64,000 nt of DNA from Mycobacterium sp. 852014-50255_SCH5639931 (GTDB lineage: Bacteria > Actinomycetota > Actinomycetes > Mycobacteriales > Mycobacteriaceae): NCBI RefSeq assembly GCF_001665605.1, contig NZ_LZSV01000024.1:62001-126000 (forward strand), given 5' to 3'. Position numbers and translations under genes: made by a program. Positions 1 through 38,595 of this stretch are shown here, piece after piece (the first letter of the stretch is position 1; every line of letters begins with the position of its first letter). The notes under the pieces are model-generated. The model did no database searches, was not told the DNA's origin, and saw nothing but the letters and a program-made list of their open reading frames with translations.

Positions 1-30200
<30,200 letters not shown>

Positions 30201-30203
30201 TGG

Positions 30204-30545
30204 TCAGGAGACCGAAGTGCCGATAGCGCCTCTGTGTTGGGGGCAATAGGACGCCACTGAGGCGCCGAGAAGATAGCCGGCTTCGTGCGCCGACAAATCG
30301 GTGGCCCGTACCACGTTCAGCACCAACGAAGTTGGCGTCTTCCCCGAATCGAGTCCGGCGCACATGTTATGTCCCGCGGCGATCGCGGCGCCGCGGTCGG
30401 TAAAGACAATCCCGTTGCGCTGAATCTCCGAAATGAACGCATCGTCTTTTTGATCGGCCGACGCCGGTGCCGCGAAAAACACCGCGGCTCCCGCGAGCGC
30501 GACTATTGTCGACCAATTCCCAAGGCGCGCAATTGTTCGGGTCAC
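30204..30545 (-). CDS. DUF732-family secreted protein
   Basis: A 113-residue protein starting at GTG 30545, with GAGGA a few bases upstream. Residues about 1-31 form a signal peptide: basic start, hydrophobic VALAGAAVFFAAP, then an ASA-D cleavage site. The mature part carries the DUF732 pattern common in mycobacteria: a FISEIQRNGIVF helix, a GHNMC cysteine and a second cysteine in ASYCPQH, probably forming a disulfide. It would be exported and its function is unknown. It converges on the NRPS gene with only 3 bp between the stop codons, leaving no room for a separate terminator. Nothing ties it to lipopeptide synthesis. Confidence 0.85.
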   Translation of the reverse strand: MTRTIARLGNWSTIVALAGAAVFFAAPASADQKDDAFISEIQRNGIVFTDRGAAIAAGHNMCAGLDSGKTPTSLVLNVVRATDLSAHEAGYLLGASVASYCPQHRGAIGTSVS

Positions 30546-31033
30546 GATGTTCCTCGATGTGGCATCTGGGCTCTACGCCTTAACGGTGGCTGAACATTAG
30601 CCAGAATCGACGCATTTTTCCCGCCGGCTTCAACCGCGCCACCTCACACAAATCGGCCCCGATCTCCAGGGCGATTGGCGGCTCGCGCCCCAGCGCGCGC
30701 AGCGGCCCGGCGCCGTGCGGGCATCGAAAATTCCTGTGTGGCGGGCATTTCCATTCGCCAGCACCGGTCCGCGCGATCCGCGCACCGGCGGGAGCGGCGA
30801 GGGCGGACGTCGCGGCGGGCCCGGTGGGCGGCCAACGGCGAGAGCAGAGCGCAACCAAGATTTAACCGTCGCGGCCATCGCCGCGGGCAAACTCCGGCCC
30901 TCCCACCGGTAATCCGCGCCCGATTTGCGAGATTGCCGCCGTCGGCCCCCGGAAGCCGGTGCGACCTGCGCGCCGACGCATTTCACAGTGGCCGTACGGG
31001 TGCGCCGGAACCCCCTTCGGTATGGTTCAAGGA
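30546..31033. promoter_or_regulatory. Non-coding gap with divergent promoters
   Basis: About 490 bp between the DUF732 gene and asnO. Open frames here are arginine- and proline-rich and lack family features or a convincing start, so they are treated as GC-driven artefacts. The right end holds TATGGT at 31021-31026, seven bases before the asnO GTG, which looks like a -10 element for a leaderless transcript. No hairpin terminator or riboswitch was recognised. Confidence 0.55.
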
Positions 31034-32839
31034 GTGTGCGGAGTCACCGGGGAGGTACGGCTCGACGGGCAGGTCCCCGATGTAGCAGCGGTGTCAGCAA
31101 TGGCCGGCGTGATGGCGCGACGGGGTCCCGACGCTTCCGGGTCCTGGTCACAGGGCCGTGTCGCGCTCGGCCATCGTCGCCTCAAGATCATCGACCTGAG
31201 CGAGGCCGGAGCCCAGCCGATGGTCGACCCGGAACTGGGTCTGGCCATCGCCTTCAACGGCTGCATCTACAACTACAAAGAGCTGCGCCGCGAACTCACC
31301 GGACACGGCTACCGGTTCTTCTCGCACAGTGACACCGAAGTCCTGATCAAGGGCTACCACCATTGGGGCGACGACTTCGTCAGCCACCTGCATGGCATGT
31401 TCGCCTTCGCCATCGTCGAACGCGACAGCGGCCGGGTGCTGCTCGGTCGCGACCGGCTGGGGATCAAGCCGCTCTACCTGACCGAGGACAGCCACCGGAT
31501 CCGGTTCGCCTCGGCCCTGCCCGCGCTGCTGGCCGGCGGCGGCGTGGACACCCGCATCGACCCGATCGCGTTGCATCACTACATGACGTTCCATTCGGTG
31601 GTCCCCGCGCCCCTGACCATCCTGCGCGGCGTCCGCAAGGTGCCGCCCGCTTCCCTTGTTGCCATCGAGCCCGACGGCCGGCGCACCATCACCACGTACT
31701 GGACCCCCGACTTCACCCGGCACGACGACCGCGCCGGCTGGTCGGAAACCGACTGGGAAGACGCGGTGCTGGACGCGCTTCGCGTCGCGGTCAAACGCCG
31801 GCTGGTCGCCGACGTGCCGGTCGGCTGCCTGTTGTCCGGCGGCGTCGACTCGAGCCTGATCGTCGGCCTGCTCGCGGAGGCGGGCCAGCACGGCCTGATG
31901 ACCTTCTCCATCGGCTTCGAGTCGGCCGGTGGCGTCGAGGGCGACGAGTTCCGGTGGTCGGACATCATCGCCCGGCGCTTCGAAACCGACCACCATCAGA
32001 TCCGCATCGAAACCGACCGGATGCTGCCCGCGCTCGACGGGGCGATCGGCGCGATGAGCGAGCCGATGGTCAGCCACGACTGTGTGGCCTTCTACCTGCT
32101 CAGCCAGGAAGTGGCGCGCCACGTGAAGGTCGTGCAGTCGGGCCAGGGCGCCGACGAGGTGTTCGCCGGCTACCACTGGTATCCGCCGATGGGCTCGCCG
32201 GCCGCCGCCTCACTGGAGGGCTCGGTCGCCGAGTACCGCGGGGCCTTCTTCGACCGCGATTCGGCCGAAATGGCGGGCCTGCTCGGGCCGGGCATCATGG
32301 CCCCGGGTGACCCCAGTGAGCGCTTCGTCACCGAGCACTTCGCGCGCGCCGGCGCCGAGACGGGCGTCGATCGCGCGCTGCGCCTCGACACCACCGTGAT
32401 GCTGGTGGACGACCCGGTGAAACGCGTCGACAACATGACCATGGCGTGGGGTCTGGAGGGCCGGGTGCCTTTCCTCGACCACGAGCTCGTCGAGCTGGCG
32501 GCGACCTGCCCCCCGGAACTGAAGATCGCCCACGAAGGCAAGGGCGTGCTCAAACAGGCTGCGCGACGGGTGATTCCGTCGGAGGTCATCGACCGGCCCA
32601 AGGGATACTTCCCGGTCCCCGCGCTGACCCACCTCGAAGGGCCCTACCTCGACATGGTGCGCGACGCGCTCTATGCGCCAGTTGCCAAGGAGCGCGGCCT
32701 GTTTCGCACGGAGGCGGTCGACGCCCTGCTGGCCGACCCCAACAGCAAGCTGACGCCCTTGCGCGGCAACGAACTCTGGCAGCTCGCCCTGCTCGAACTC
32801 TGGCTGCAACGGCACGGCATCACGGGCCCGGTGGCATGA
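31034..32839 (+). CDS. asnO: N-acetylglutaminylglutamine amidotransferase-like protein (AsnO)
   Basis: A 601-residue class II glutamine amidotransferase/asparagine synthetase-type enzyme. The start is placed at GTG 31034 because it puts Cys at position 2 (MCGVTGEVR), which becomes the N-terminal nucleophile in this class, and because TATGGT lies 7 nt upstream. The ATG at 31022 and the longer frame from 30959 would bury that cysteine. The N-terminal domain (about 1-210) has NGCIYNYKELR and SHSDTEVLIKGYHHWG. The synthetase domain has the PP-loop SGGVDSS near residue 268 and later GLEGRVPFLDHELVE. In bacteria with this arrangement it amidates N-acetylglutaminylglutamine to the osmolyte NAGGN. 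It overlaps the next gene by ATGA, so the pair should be translated together. Ordinary AsnB is an alternative, but the ngg partner argues against it. Confidence 0.87.
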   Translation: MCGVTGEVRLDGQVPDVAAVSAMAGVMARRGPDASGSWSQGRVALGHRRLKIIDLSEAGAQPMVDPELGLAIAFNGCIYNYKELRRELTGHGYRFFSHSDTEVLIKGYHHWGDDFVSHLHGMFAFAIVERDSGRVLLGRDRLGIKPLYLTEDSHRIRFASALPALLAGGGVDTRIDPIALHHYMTFHSVVPAPLTILRGVRKVPPASLVAIEPDGRRTITTYWTPDFTRHDDRAGWSETDWEDAVLDALRVAVKRRLVADVPVGCLLSGGVDSSLIVGLLAEAGQHGLMTFSIGFESAGGVEGDEFRWSDIIARRFETDHHQIRIETDRMLPALDGAIGAMSEPMVSHDCVAFYLLSQEVARHVKVVQSGQGADEVFAGYHWYPPMGSPAAASLEGSVAEYRGAFFDRDSAEMAGLLGPGIMAPGDPSERFVTEHFARAGAETGVDRALRLDTTVMLVDDPVKRVDNMTMAWGLEGRVPFLDHELVELAATCPPELKIAHEGKGVLKQAARRVIPSEVIDRPKGYFPVPALTHLEGPYLDMVRDALYAPVAKERGLFRTEAVDALLADPNSKLTPLRGNELWQLALLELWLQRHGITGPVA

Positions 32840-34629
32840 CCGTGACCGATCCCCCCGGCGATCCCACCGAGGCGATCACGATGGGCCTCCACGACGCCTC
32901 ACCGCCGGAGCTGGTGGAGGCGATGGCGAAGGATGTCGAGCTCGAATTGGGTTGGGGCCGGCTGATTTTCGGCCAGACCTTCGCCGACTCCCACGAGCTG
33001 GTCGAGGCGCTGCGCCGGGAGGGCCCCGGGCGTCGCGACATCTGCATCTACGCCCGCGAATCCCACGTGGTGGTCGCCGAAGCGCCGACCGAGCTCTTCA
33101 TCGACCCCAGCCACACCTATCGCCTGCGCTTCACCGATGCCAAGCCCGAAGACCTGTCGCCCGCGCCGCTCGGCGTCACCGTGCGCACGCTGAACGATCC
33201 GGTCGACGCCGACGCCATGAACCGCGTCTACGTGCGCTGCGGAATGGTCCCGGCCGGGGTCGACGTCATCTGGAACAACCACCTGAACGTGCCCGCGGTG
33301 ACCTACCTGCTGGCGGTGCGCGACGAAGACGGCGCCGTGGTGGGCACCGTCACCGGCGTCGACCACGAGCTGCTGTTCTCCGACCCCGAGCAGGGGTCGA
33401 GCCTGTGGACGCTGGCCGTCGACCCGGCCGCCGGGCTCCCCGGGATCGGCGCCGCCCTCACGCGGGCGCTGGCGGAGCGCTTCCGCAACGCGGGCCGCGC
33501 CTACATGGACCTGTCGGTCGCGCACGACAACGCCGCCGCCATCGGCCTGTACGAGAAGCTGGGTTTCCGCCGCGTCCCCGTGCTGGCGATCAAGCGCAAA
33601 AACGCCATCAACGAGCCACTTTTCAGCCCGCCGCCCGAGACGGTCGACGACCTCAATCCCTACGCCCGGATCATCGCCGACGAGGCGCTGCGCCGCGGCA
33701 TCTGGGTGGAGGTGCTCGATGCCGAGACCGGCGAGATGCGCCTCACCCACGGCGGCCGCAGCGTGGTCACCCGGGAATCGCTGTCCGAATACACCTCGGC
33801 GGTCGCCATGTGCCGCTGCGACGACAAACGGCTGACGCGCCGCCTCGTCTCCGAGGCGGGCATCACGGTGCCCCGCGCCCGGCTGGCCACCTTCGACGAA
33901 GGCGACTACAACTTCCTCACCGAGGTCGGGGAGGTCGTCGTCAAACCCACCCGCGGCGAACAGGGCAAGGGCATCACGGTCGGGGTGACCGCCGACAACG
34001 GCCCCGAGGAGCTCGCCGCCGCCCTGGCCCGCGCCCGTCAGCAATACCCCGACGTGCTGATCGAGCAGCGCGTGCTGGGCGATGACCTTCGCTTGGTGGT
34101 GATCGACGGCCGGGTGGTGGCCGCCGCGCTGCGGATGCCGCCCGAGATCATCGGCACGGGCGAGCACACCATTCGCGACCTGATCGCCGCCGAAAGCCGG
34201 CGGCGCTCCGCGGCCACCGGTGGCGAATCCCGCATCCCGCTCGACGACCTCACCGAGGCGACGGTCGCCGAGGCGGGCTGGTCGCTCGACGACGTGCTGC
34301 CCCAGGGCACCCGCCTCCGCGTCCGCCGCACCGCCAACCTGCATCAGGGCGGCACGATCCACGACGTCACCGCGGTGGTGAACCCGGAACTGTGCCGGGT
34401 CGCGGTGACGGCGGCCGAGGCGATCGGCATTCCCGTGACGGGCATCGACCTGCTGGTGCCCGATGTCACCGGCGCCGAGTACGCCTTCATCGAGGCCAAC
34501 GAACGACCGGGGCTGGCCAACCACGAACCACAGCCCACGGCCGCGGCGTTCATCGACTTCCTGTTCCCCGGCCACCCGGGCCAGCCGCAGGCCTGGACTC
34601 CAGAGGAGTCGCGCGCCGAACGCGGCTGA
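32836..34629 (+). CDS. ngg: N-acetylglutaminylglutamine synthetase-like GNAT/ATP-grasp fusion
   Basis: A 597-residue protein. The ATG at 32836 overlaps the asnO stop by ATGA. Residues about 110-255 form a GNAT acetyltransferase (WTLAVDPAAGLPGIGAALTR acetyl-CoA loop, then DNAAAIGLYEKLGFRRV). Residues about 310-590 form a RimK/cyanophycin-type ATP-grasp ligase (VVKPTRGEQGKG near 369, FIEANERPGL near 550). The fusion is the hallmark of the NAGGN pathway, in which one polypeptide acetylates glutamine and ligates it to a second glutamine. It works with AsnO upstream. Regulation by osmotic stress is known for the pathway in other bacteria but cannot be read from this sequence. Confidence 0.87.
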   Translation: MTVTDPPGDPTEAITMGLHDASPPELVEAMAKDVELELGWGRLIFGQTFADSHELVEALRREGPGRRDICIYARESHVVVAEAPTELFIDPSHTYRLRFTDAKPEDLSPAPLGVTVRTLNDPVDADAMNRVYVRCGMVPAGVDVIWNNHLNVPAVTYLLAVRDEDGAVVGTVTGVDHELLFSDPEQGSSLWTLAVDPAAGLPGIGAALTRALAERFRNAGRAYMDLSVAHDNAAAIGLYEKLGFRRVPVLAIKRKNAINEPLFSPPPETVDDLNPYARIIADEALRRGIWVEVLDAETGEMRLTHGGRSVVTRESLSEYTSAVAMCRCDDKRLTRRLVSEAGITVPRARLATFDEGDYNFLTEVGEVVVKPTRGEQGKGITVGVTADNGPEELAAALARARQQYPDVLIEQRVLGDDLRLVVIDGRVVAAALRMPPEIIGTGEHTIRDLIAAESRRRSAATGGESRIPLDDLTEATVAEAGWSLDDVLPQGTRLRVRRTANLHQGGTIHDVTAVVNPELCRVAVTAAEAIGIPVTGIDLLVPDVTGAEYAFIEANERPGLANHEPQPTAAAFIDFLFPGHPGQPQAWTPEESRAERG

Positions 34630-34683
34630 GGCTTGCCGCGCGCCTCGCTTGGGTAATTCTGAATCACCTCAGATAGGAGCCAG

Positions 34684-36159
34684 ATGAGCGGAAGCGTGCA
34701 AACCGGAACCATCACGACCCGCGTGCCGGCGCGGCTGGACAGGCTGCCGTGGTCTCGATTCCACTGGCGCGTCGTCATCGGTCTCGGCGGGGTGTGGATC
34801 CTCGACGGGCTCGAGGTCACGATGGTGGGCAACGTGTCCGCTCGCCTCACCGAAAAGGGCAGCGGCATCGACCTGAACGCGGCGCAGATCGGCCTGGCGG
34901 CCGCGTTCTACATCGCCGGCGCCTGCCTGGGCGCGCTGTTCTTCGGTCACCTGACCGACCGCTTCGGGCGCCGCAATCTGTTCATGCTGACCCTGGCGGT
35001 CTACCTGGTGGCCACGGTTGCGACCGCATTCGCTTTCGCCCCTTGGTATTTCTTCGCCGCGCGCTTCTTCACCGGTGCCGGCATCGGCGGCGAATATGCC
35101 GCGATCAATTCGGCCATCGACGAGTTGATCCCTGCCCGCCTGCGCGGCCGCGTGGACCTGATCATCAACGGCACGTACTGGCTCGGCTCGGCCGCGGGAG
35201 CGGCCGGCGCTCTCGTCCTGCTCGACACCTCGCACTTCGCACCCAACATCGGCTGGCGGCTCGCCTTCGGCGTCGGCGCCATCTTCGGCATCTTCGTCCT
35301 CCTCGTCCGCCGCAACGTCCCGGAAAGTCCGCGGTGGTTGTTCATCCATGGCCGCGACGAGGAGGCCGAGCGGATCGTCGGCGAGATCGAGGAAGCGGTG
35401 CGGGAGGAAACCGGCGAGCCGCTGCCCGAGCCGCACGGGCGTGAGCTCAAAATCCGCCAGCGCGAGACGATTTCATTCCGCGAAATCGCCCGGGTGGCGT
35501 TCAAGCTCTATCCGCAGCGCGCCATCCTGGGGCTGGCGCTATTCACCGGGCAGGCGTTCCTCTACAACGGGGTGACGTTCAATCTGGGCACGCTGTTGAG
35601 CGGGTTCTACGGGGTGCCGTCCGGGAAGGTGCCGCTGTTCTTCATCCTCTGGGCGCTCAGCAATTTCGTCGGGCCGCTGGCGCTCGGCCACCTCTTCGAC
35701 ACGATCGGGCGCAAGCCGATGATCACGGCGACCTACATCGGGTCCGCGGTCGTCGCCGCCGTCCTGGCGGTCCTGTTCGTGACCCAGACCGGCGGGGTCT
35801 GGGCGTTCATCGGCGTCCTCGCGGTCGCGTTCTTCCTCGCCTCCGCGGGCGCCAGCGCCGCCTACCTGACGGTCAGCGAGATCTTCCCAATGGAGACCAG
35901 GGCGCTTGCGATCGCGTTCTTCTACGCGGTGGGAACCGCGATCGGCGGCATCAGCGGCCCGTTGCTGTTCGGGCAGCTGATCAATTCCGGGGAACGCGGT
36001 CAGGTGGTGTGGTCGTTCTTGACGGGCGCCGCCGTCATGGCGATCGCGGGCCTGGTCGAATTGCGGCTCGGGATCGCGGCCGAACGCCGCCCGCTCGAAG
36101 AGCTGGCCTTGCCCCTGACGGTCGCCGACGCCGACGCCGATCGGCGGGATCAGCCGTAG
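34684..36159 (+). CDS. MFS transporter, metabolite:H+ symporter type
   Basis: A 491-residue 12-helix membrane protein starting at ATG 34684 with AGGAG at a good distance. Motifs of the sugar/metabolite-proton symporter branch: WILDGLEV in helix 1, GHLTDRFGRRN in the 2-3 loop, RFFTGAGIGGEYAAIN, PESPRWLFIHGR before the central loop, and SEIFPMETRALAIAFF in the C-terminal half. It lies 54 bp after ngg on the same strand, so probably in the same operon. It may import a precursor or move the dipeptide osmolyte, but the substrate is not readable. Its 3' end overlaps the convergent kinase gene by 10 bp. Confidence 0.85.
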   Translation: MSGSVQTGTITTRVPARLDRLPWSRFHWRVVIGLGGVWILDGLEVTMVGNVSARLTEKGSGIDLNAAQIGLAAAFYIAGACLGALFFGHLTDRFGRRNLFMLTLAVYLVATVATAFAFAPWYFFAARFFTGAGIGGEYAAINSAIDELIPARLRGRVDLIINGTYWLGSAAGAAGALVLLDTSHFAPNIGWRLAFGVGAIFGIFVLLVRRNVPESPRWLFIHGRDEEAERIVGEIEEAVREETGEPLPEPHGRELKIRQRETISFREIARVAFKLYPQRAILGLALFTGQAFLYNGVTFNLGTLLSGFYGVPSGKVPLFFILWALSNFVGPLALGHLFDTIGRKPMITATYIGSAVVAAVLAVLFVTQTGGVWAFIGVLAVAFFLASAGASAAYLTVSEIFPMETRALAIAFFYAVGTAIGGISGPLLFGQLINSGERGQVVWSFLTGAAVMAIAGLVELRLGIAAERRPLEELALPLTVADADADRRDQP

Positions 36160-37658
36160 GCGTCCCACCAGGTGTGCAGGTCCTCAACGGTGGCCGGGTC
36201 CCCGGACACGTCGCTGAGCATCAGCTTCTCGTCGTTGGTCCAGATCACGTTCGGGTGGTTGTTGTAGGTGCCGCACGCGATCAGCCCGGCCATGTCGTTC
36301 GGGGTCTGGTCGTAATGCCAGCTGACCGGTGAGCGCCCCTCGCCGGGACAGTTCACCAGGCTGACGTTGGCGATGTCGTTCTCGAAGGCCCGCTTCAGCC
36401 GGTCGGGCGTCGCGAACAGCCCGTAGGTGGCGTGGCTGGGACCGCCGGGCTGGGTGTTCTGCCCGCACGTGACCATGGCGACCGCGTGCACCCAGATGCT
36501 GCCCGACTCCGGGGTCGCCGGCGTGCACGTGCCGGCCAGGTAACCGGGTGGGAGCAGGCTGATCAGCCGGGCCTGGTCGTCGTTGGGGGCGGCGGTCGAC
36601 GGAGGCGGGGTCTTCGCGACGGTCGCCTTGGCGTGCCGCTGGCCGGCGGGTTTCAGCATGAGCCAGAGCCCGACGGCGCAGACGGCGACGACGACCACCG
36701 CGGCGGCGGCGGCCACGATCGGCCAGCGGTTGCGCTTAGCCGGTGCGCGCGGGCGCTCGGAATCTGTTGCGGGGGACAGGATTTCGCTCTGGCGCAGGAT
36801 CGTGTCGGCGCGTTCGCGCTCGGGGCTGCTGAGCGCCCGGTGCGCGGCCTCGGCCAGGGCACCGGCGGTAGGGTAGCGCTCGATCGGGTTCTTGGCCATG
36901 CCGCCCGCGATCACGGCGTCGAAGGCCGGGCTCACCCCGGCTCCCTGCTCGCTGGGTTTGGGGATGGGCTGCATCATGTGGGCGCTGATCAGCATGCCGG
37001 TGCTGTCGGCGCGATACGGCGGGGTCGCGGTCAGGCATTCGTAGAGCACGCAGGCCAGCGCGTAGACGTCGGCGCGCTGCGTCACCTCTTCACTCGAAAA
37101 CCGTTCGGGGGCCATGTATTTCAACGTGCCGACCGCGGTGCCCAGTTGGGTGAGCTTGTCGTCGGTCTTCGCGCTGGCGATCCCGAAGTCGACGAGATAA
37201 GCGAAGTCGTCGCCGGGGATCAGGATGTTCTGCGGTTTGACGTCACGGTGGGTCACCCCGGCCGCATGGGCGGCGTCAAGGGCCGACGCGACCTGCCGGA
37301 TGATGGCCACCGCCCGAGGTGCCGGCAGTGGCCCGGCCCGTTCGAGCATGCTGCCCAGGTCGATGCCCTCGATGAGCCGCATCTCGAGATACAGCTGCCC
37401 GTCGATTTCGCCGTAGTCGTGTATCGGGACCACATGGGGTTCCAACAGTCGGCCGGTGATGAGAGCCTCGCGCTCCATTCGCTTGCGGAACACCGGATCC
37501 TGGCTGAACGTGTGCGACATCAGCTTCAGCGCAACCGTCCACTGTTTAACGGTGTGCTCGGCTTCGTAGACCTCGCCCATCCCGCCGCGACCGAGCAGCC
37601 GCTTGAGCCGGTAGGGCCCGAACATCGTCCCCACCCGCGGGTCCTGCGCGCCGGTCAC
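36150..37658 (-). CDS. Receptor Ser/Thr protein kinase with cysteine-containing outer domain
   Basis: About 502 residues. The start is set at GTG 37658, preceded by GGGAG with 6-nt spacing; a GTG eight codons upstream lacks this. The kinase domain (about 10-270) has the GRGGMGEVYEAEH glycine loop, VALKLM lysine, HRDVKPQNIL near 134, VDFGIAS and the GTLKYMAPERF activation segment, so it should be active. A juxtamembrane stretch leads to a single TM helix (about 309-334). The outer domain (about 335-502) contains four cysteines (GTCTP, MVTCGQ, VNCPGE, IACGTY), suggesting two disulfides. Overall it resembles the PknF/PknJ-like mycobacterial kinases, but the exact orthologue is unclear. It is the last gene of a three-gene operon. 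Confidence 0.88.
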   Translation of the reverse strand: MTGAQDPRVGTMFGPYRLKRLLGRGGMGEVYEAEHTVKQWTVALKLMSHTFSQDPVFRKRMEREALITGRLLEPHVVPIHDYGEIDGQLYLEMRLIEGIDLGSMLERAGPLPAPRAVAIIRQVASALDAAHAAGVTHRDVKPQNILIPGDDFAYLVDFGIASAKTDDKLTQLGTAVGTLKYMAPERFSSEEVTQRADVYALACVLYECLTATPPYRADSTGMLISAHMMQPIPKPSEQGAGVSPAFDAVIAGGMAKNPIERYPTAGALAEAAHRALSSPERERADTILRQSEILSPATDSERPRAPAKRNRWPIVAAAAAVVVVAVCAVGLWLMLKPAGQRHAKATVAKTPPPSTAAPNDDQARLISLLPPGYLAGTCTPATPESGSIWVHAVAMVTCGQNTQPGGPSHATYGLFATPDRLKRAFENDIANVSLVNCPGEGRSPVSWHYDQTPNDMAGLIACGTYNNHPNVIWTNDEKLMLSDVSGDPATVEDLHTWWDAYG

Positions 37659-37769
37659 TGCTGACTCCCATCGAAGGACCACGGCGGTGAGCGCCCACTG
37701 GCCTCACCGCAGGAAACGTACAACACATCGCCCCGGCACGTGTCGGCTGCGCGAGGCGGGCCGCCGGGA

Positions 37770-38588
37770 TCATCGGGCCGGGGGAGCGATCTCCGTGACG
37801 GTGCCGTCGGCGGCCAGCACGATGGTGCCGCTGAGGGCGCCGTCGCTGGCATTGATCTGCAAGTGCAAGCCGCCGTCCTTGCGCGACTCGATCGTCAGGA
37901 AGATCCGGTTGGCGTCGTAGATGTGCAGGGTTTGGGGTGCCTGCTGGACGACGCCGACGACGGCTTGCACGTCGAACTTGCTCAGATCACCGACCGCCAG
38001 GCGGGCCGCCAGGGCCATTTTGGGCCCGACGCTCGCCCAATTCCCGTCGCGGTACAGCCAGGTCACCAACTTTTGGGCGTTCGCGGTGTCCGGGCGTTCG
38101 ACGACCGCCTGATCCTGGTAGATGTTCAGCTGGTAGCCCAATGTGTCGCCGAACTGCGTCCGCATCTGGGCCAGCACCCCGCTCACCCCGCTCAGGGTCA
38201 GCAGCTGCGGCGGTGGCGTGCTCGTCGTCAGGGCCGCGGAGCTGGTAGGGGCCGCGGTGGGGGTGGTCGACGCCGGCGGGGCGGAAGTGGTGTCGCCCTG
38301 CAGTCCCCAGGCGAGGCCGGCGCCGAGCAGCACCAGCGCGCAGGCGACGGCGATCCAGGCCCCGCGTCGGCCGATTCGTGACCGCGACGCCGGCGGTTGC
38401 TCCGAGGCCGGGCGGATTTGCAAGTCCGTCACCAGCGACCGCAGCTCGCGCAGCGTGGTCGCCCTGGTTGCGGCGGCTACCCGCTCGCGGTGCTCTTCCG
38501 TCGACAGCTGACCGTCGCCGAGCGCGGCGTCGAGCACCTGGCAGATGGCGTTGCGGTCGTCGTCGCTCGCCCTGGTGTCATCGCTCAT
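37770..38588 (-). CDS. DUF1707 single-pass membrane protein
   Basis: A 272-residue protein with an N-terminal DUF1707 module (about 5-60; ALGDGQLSTEEHRERV, ATRATTLRELRSLVTDLQ), one TM helix (about 77-98), a Thr/Ser/Pro-rich spacer and an outer domain of about 150 residues without a recognised family. The spacer is a likely site of O-glycosylation or kinase-independent flexibility. It lies 7 bp after the PknE-like kinase and about 110 bp before the second kinase. The sandwich suggests that it partners or is phosphorylated by them, which is inference from position only. Confidence 0.8.
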   Translation of the reverse strand: MSDDTRASDDDRNAICQVLDAALGDGQLSTEEHRERVAAATRATTLRELRSLVTDLQIRPASEQPPASRSRIGRRGAWIAVACALVLLGAGLAWGLQGDTTSAPPASTTPTAAPTSSAALTTSTPPPQLLTLSGVSGVLAQMRTQFGDTLGYQLNIYQDQAVVERPDTANAQKLVTWLYRDGNWASVGPKMALAARLAVGDLSKFDVQAVVGVVQQAPQTLHIYDANRIFLTIESRKDGGLHLQINASDGALSGTIVLAADGTVTEIAPPAR

Positions 38589-38595
38589 CGGCCGG

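Noticed and set aside
30580..30986. Small open frames between DUF732 and asnO on either strand
   Set aside because: Low-complexity Arg/Pro/Ala composition, mutually overlapping frames and no ribosome binding site.
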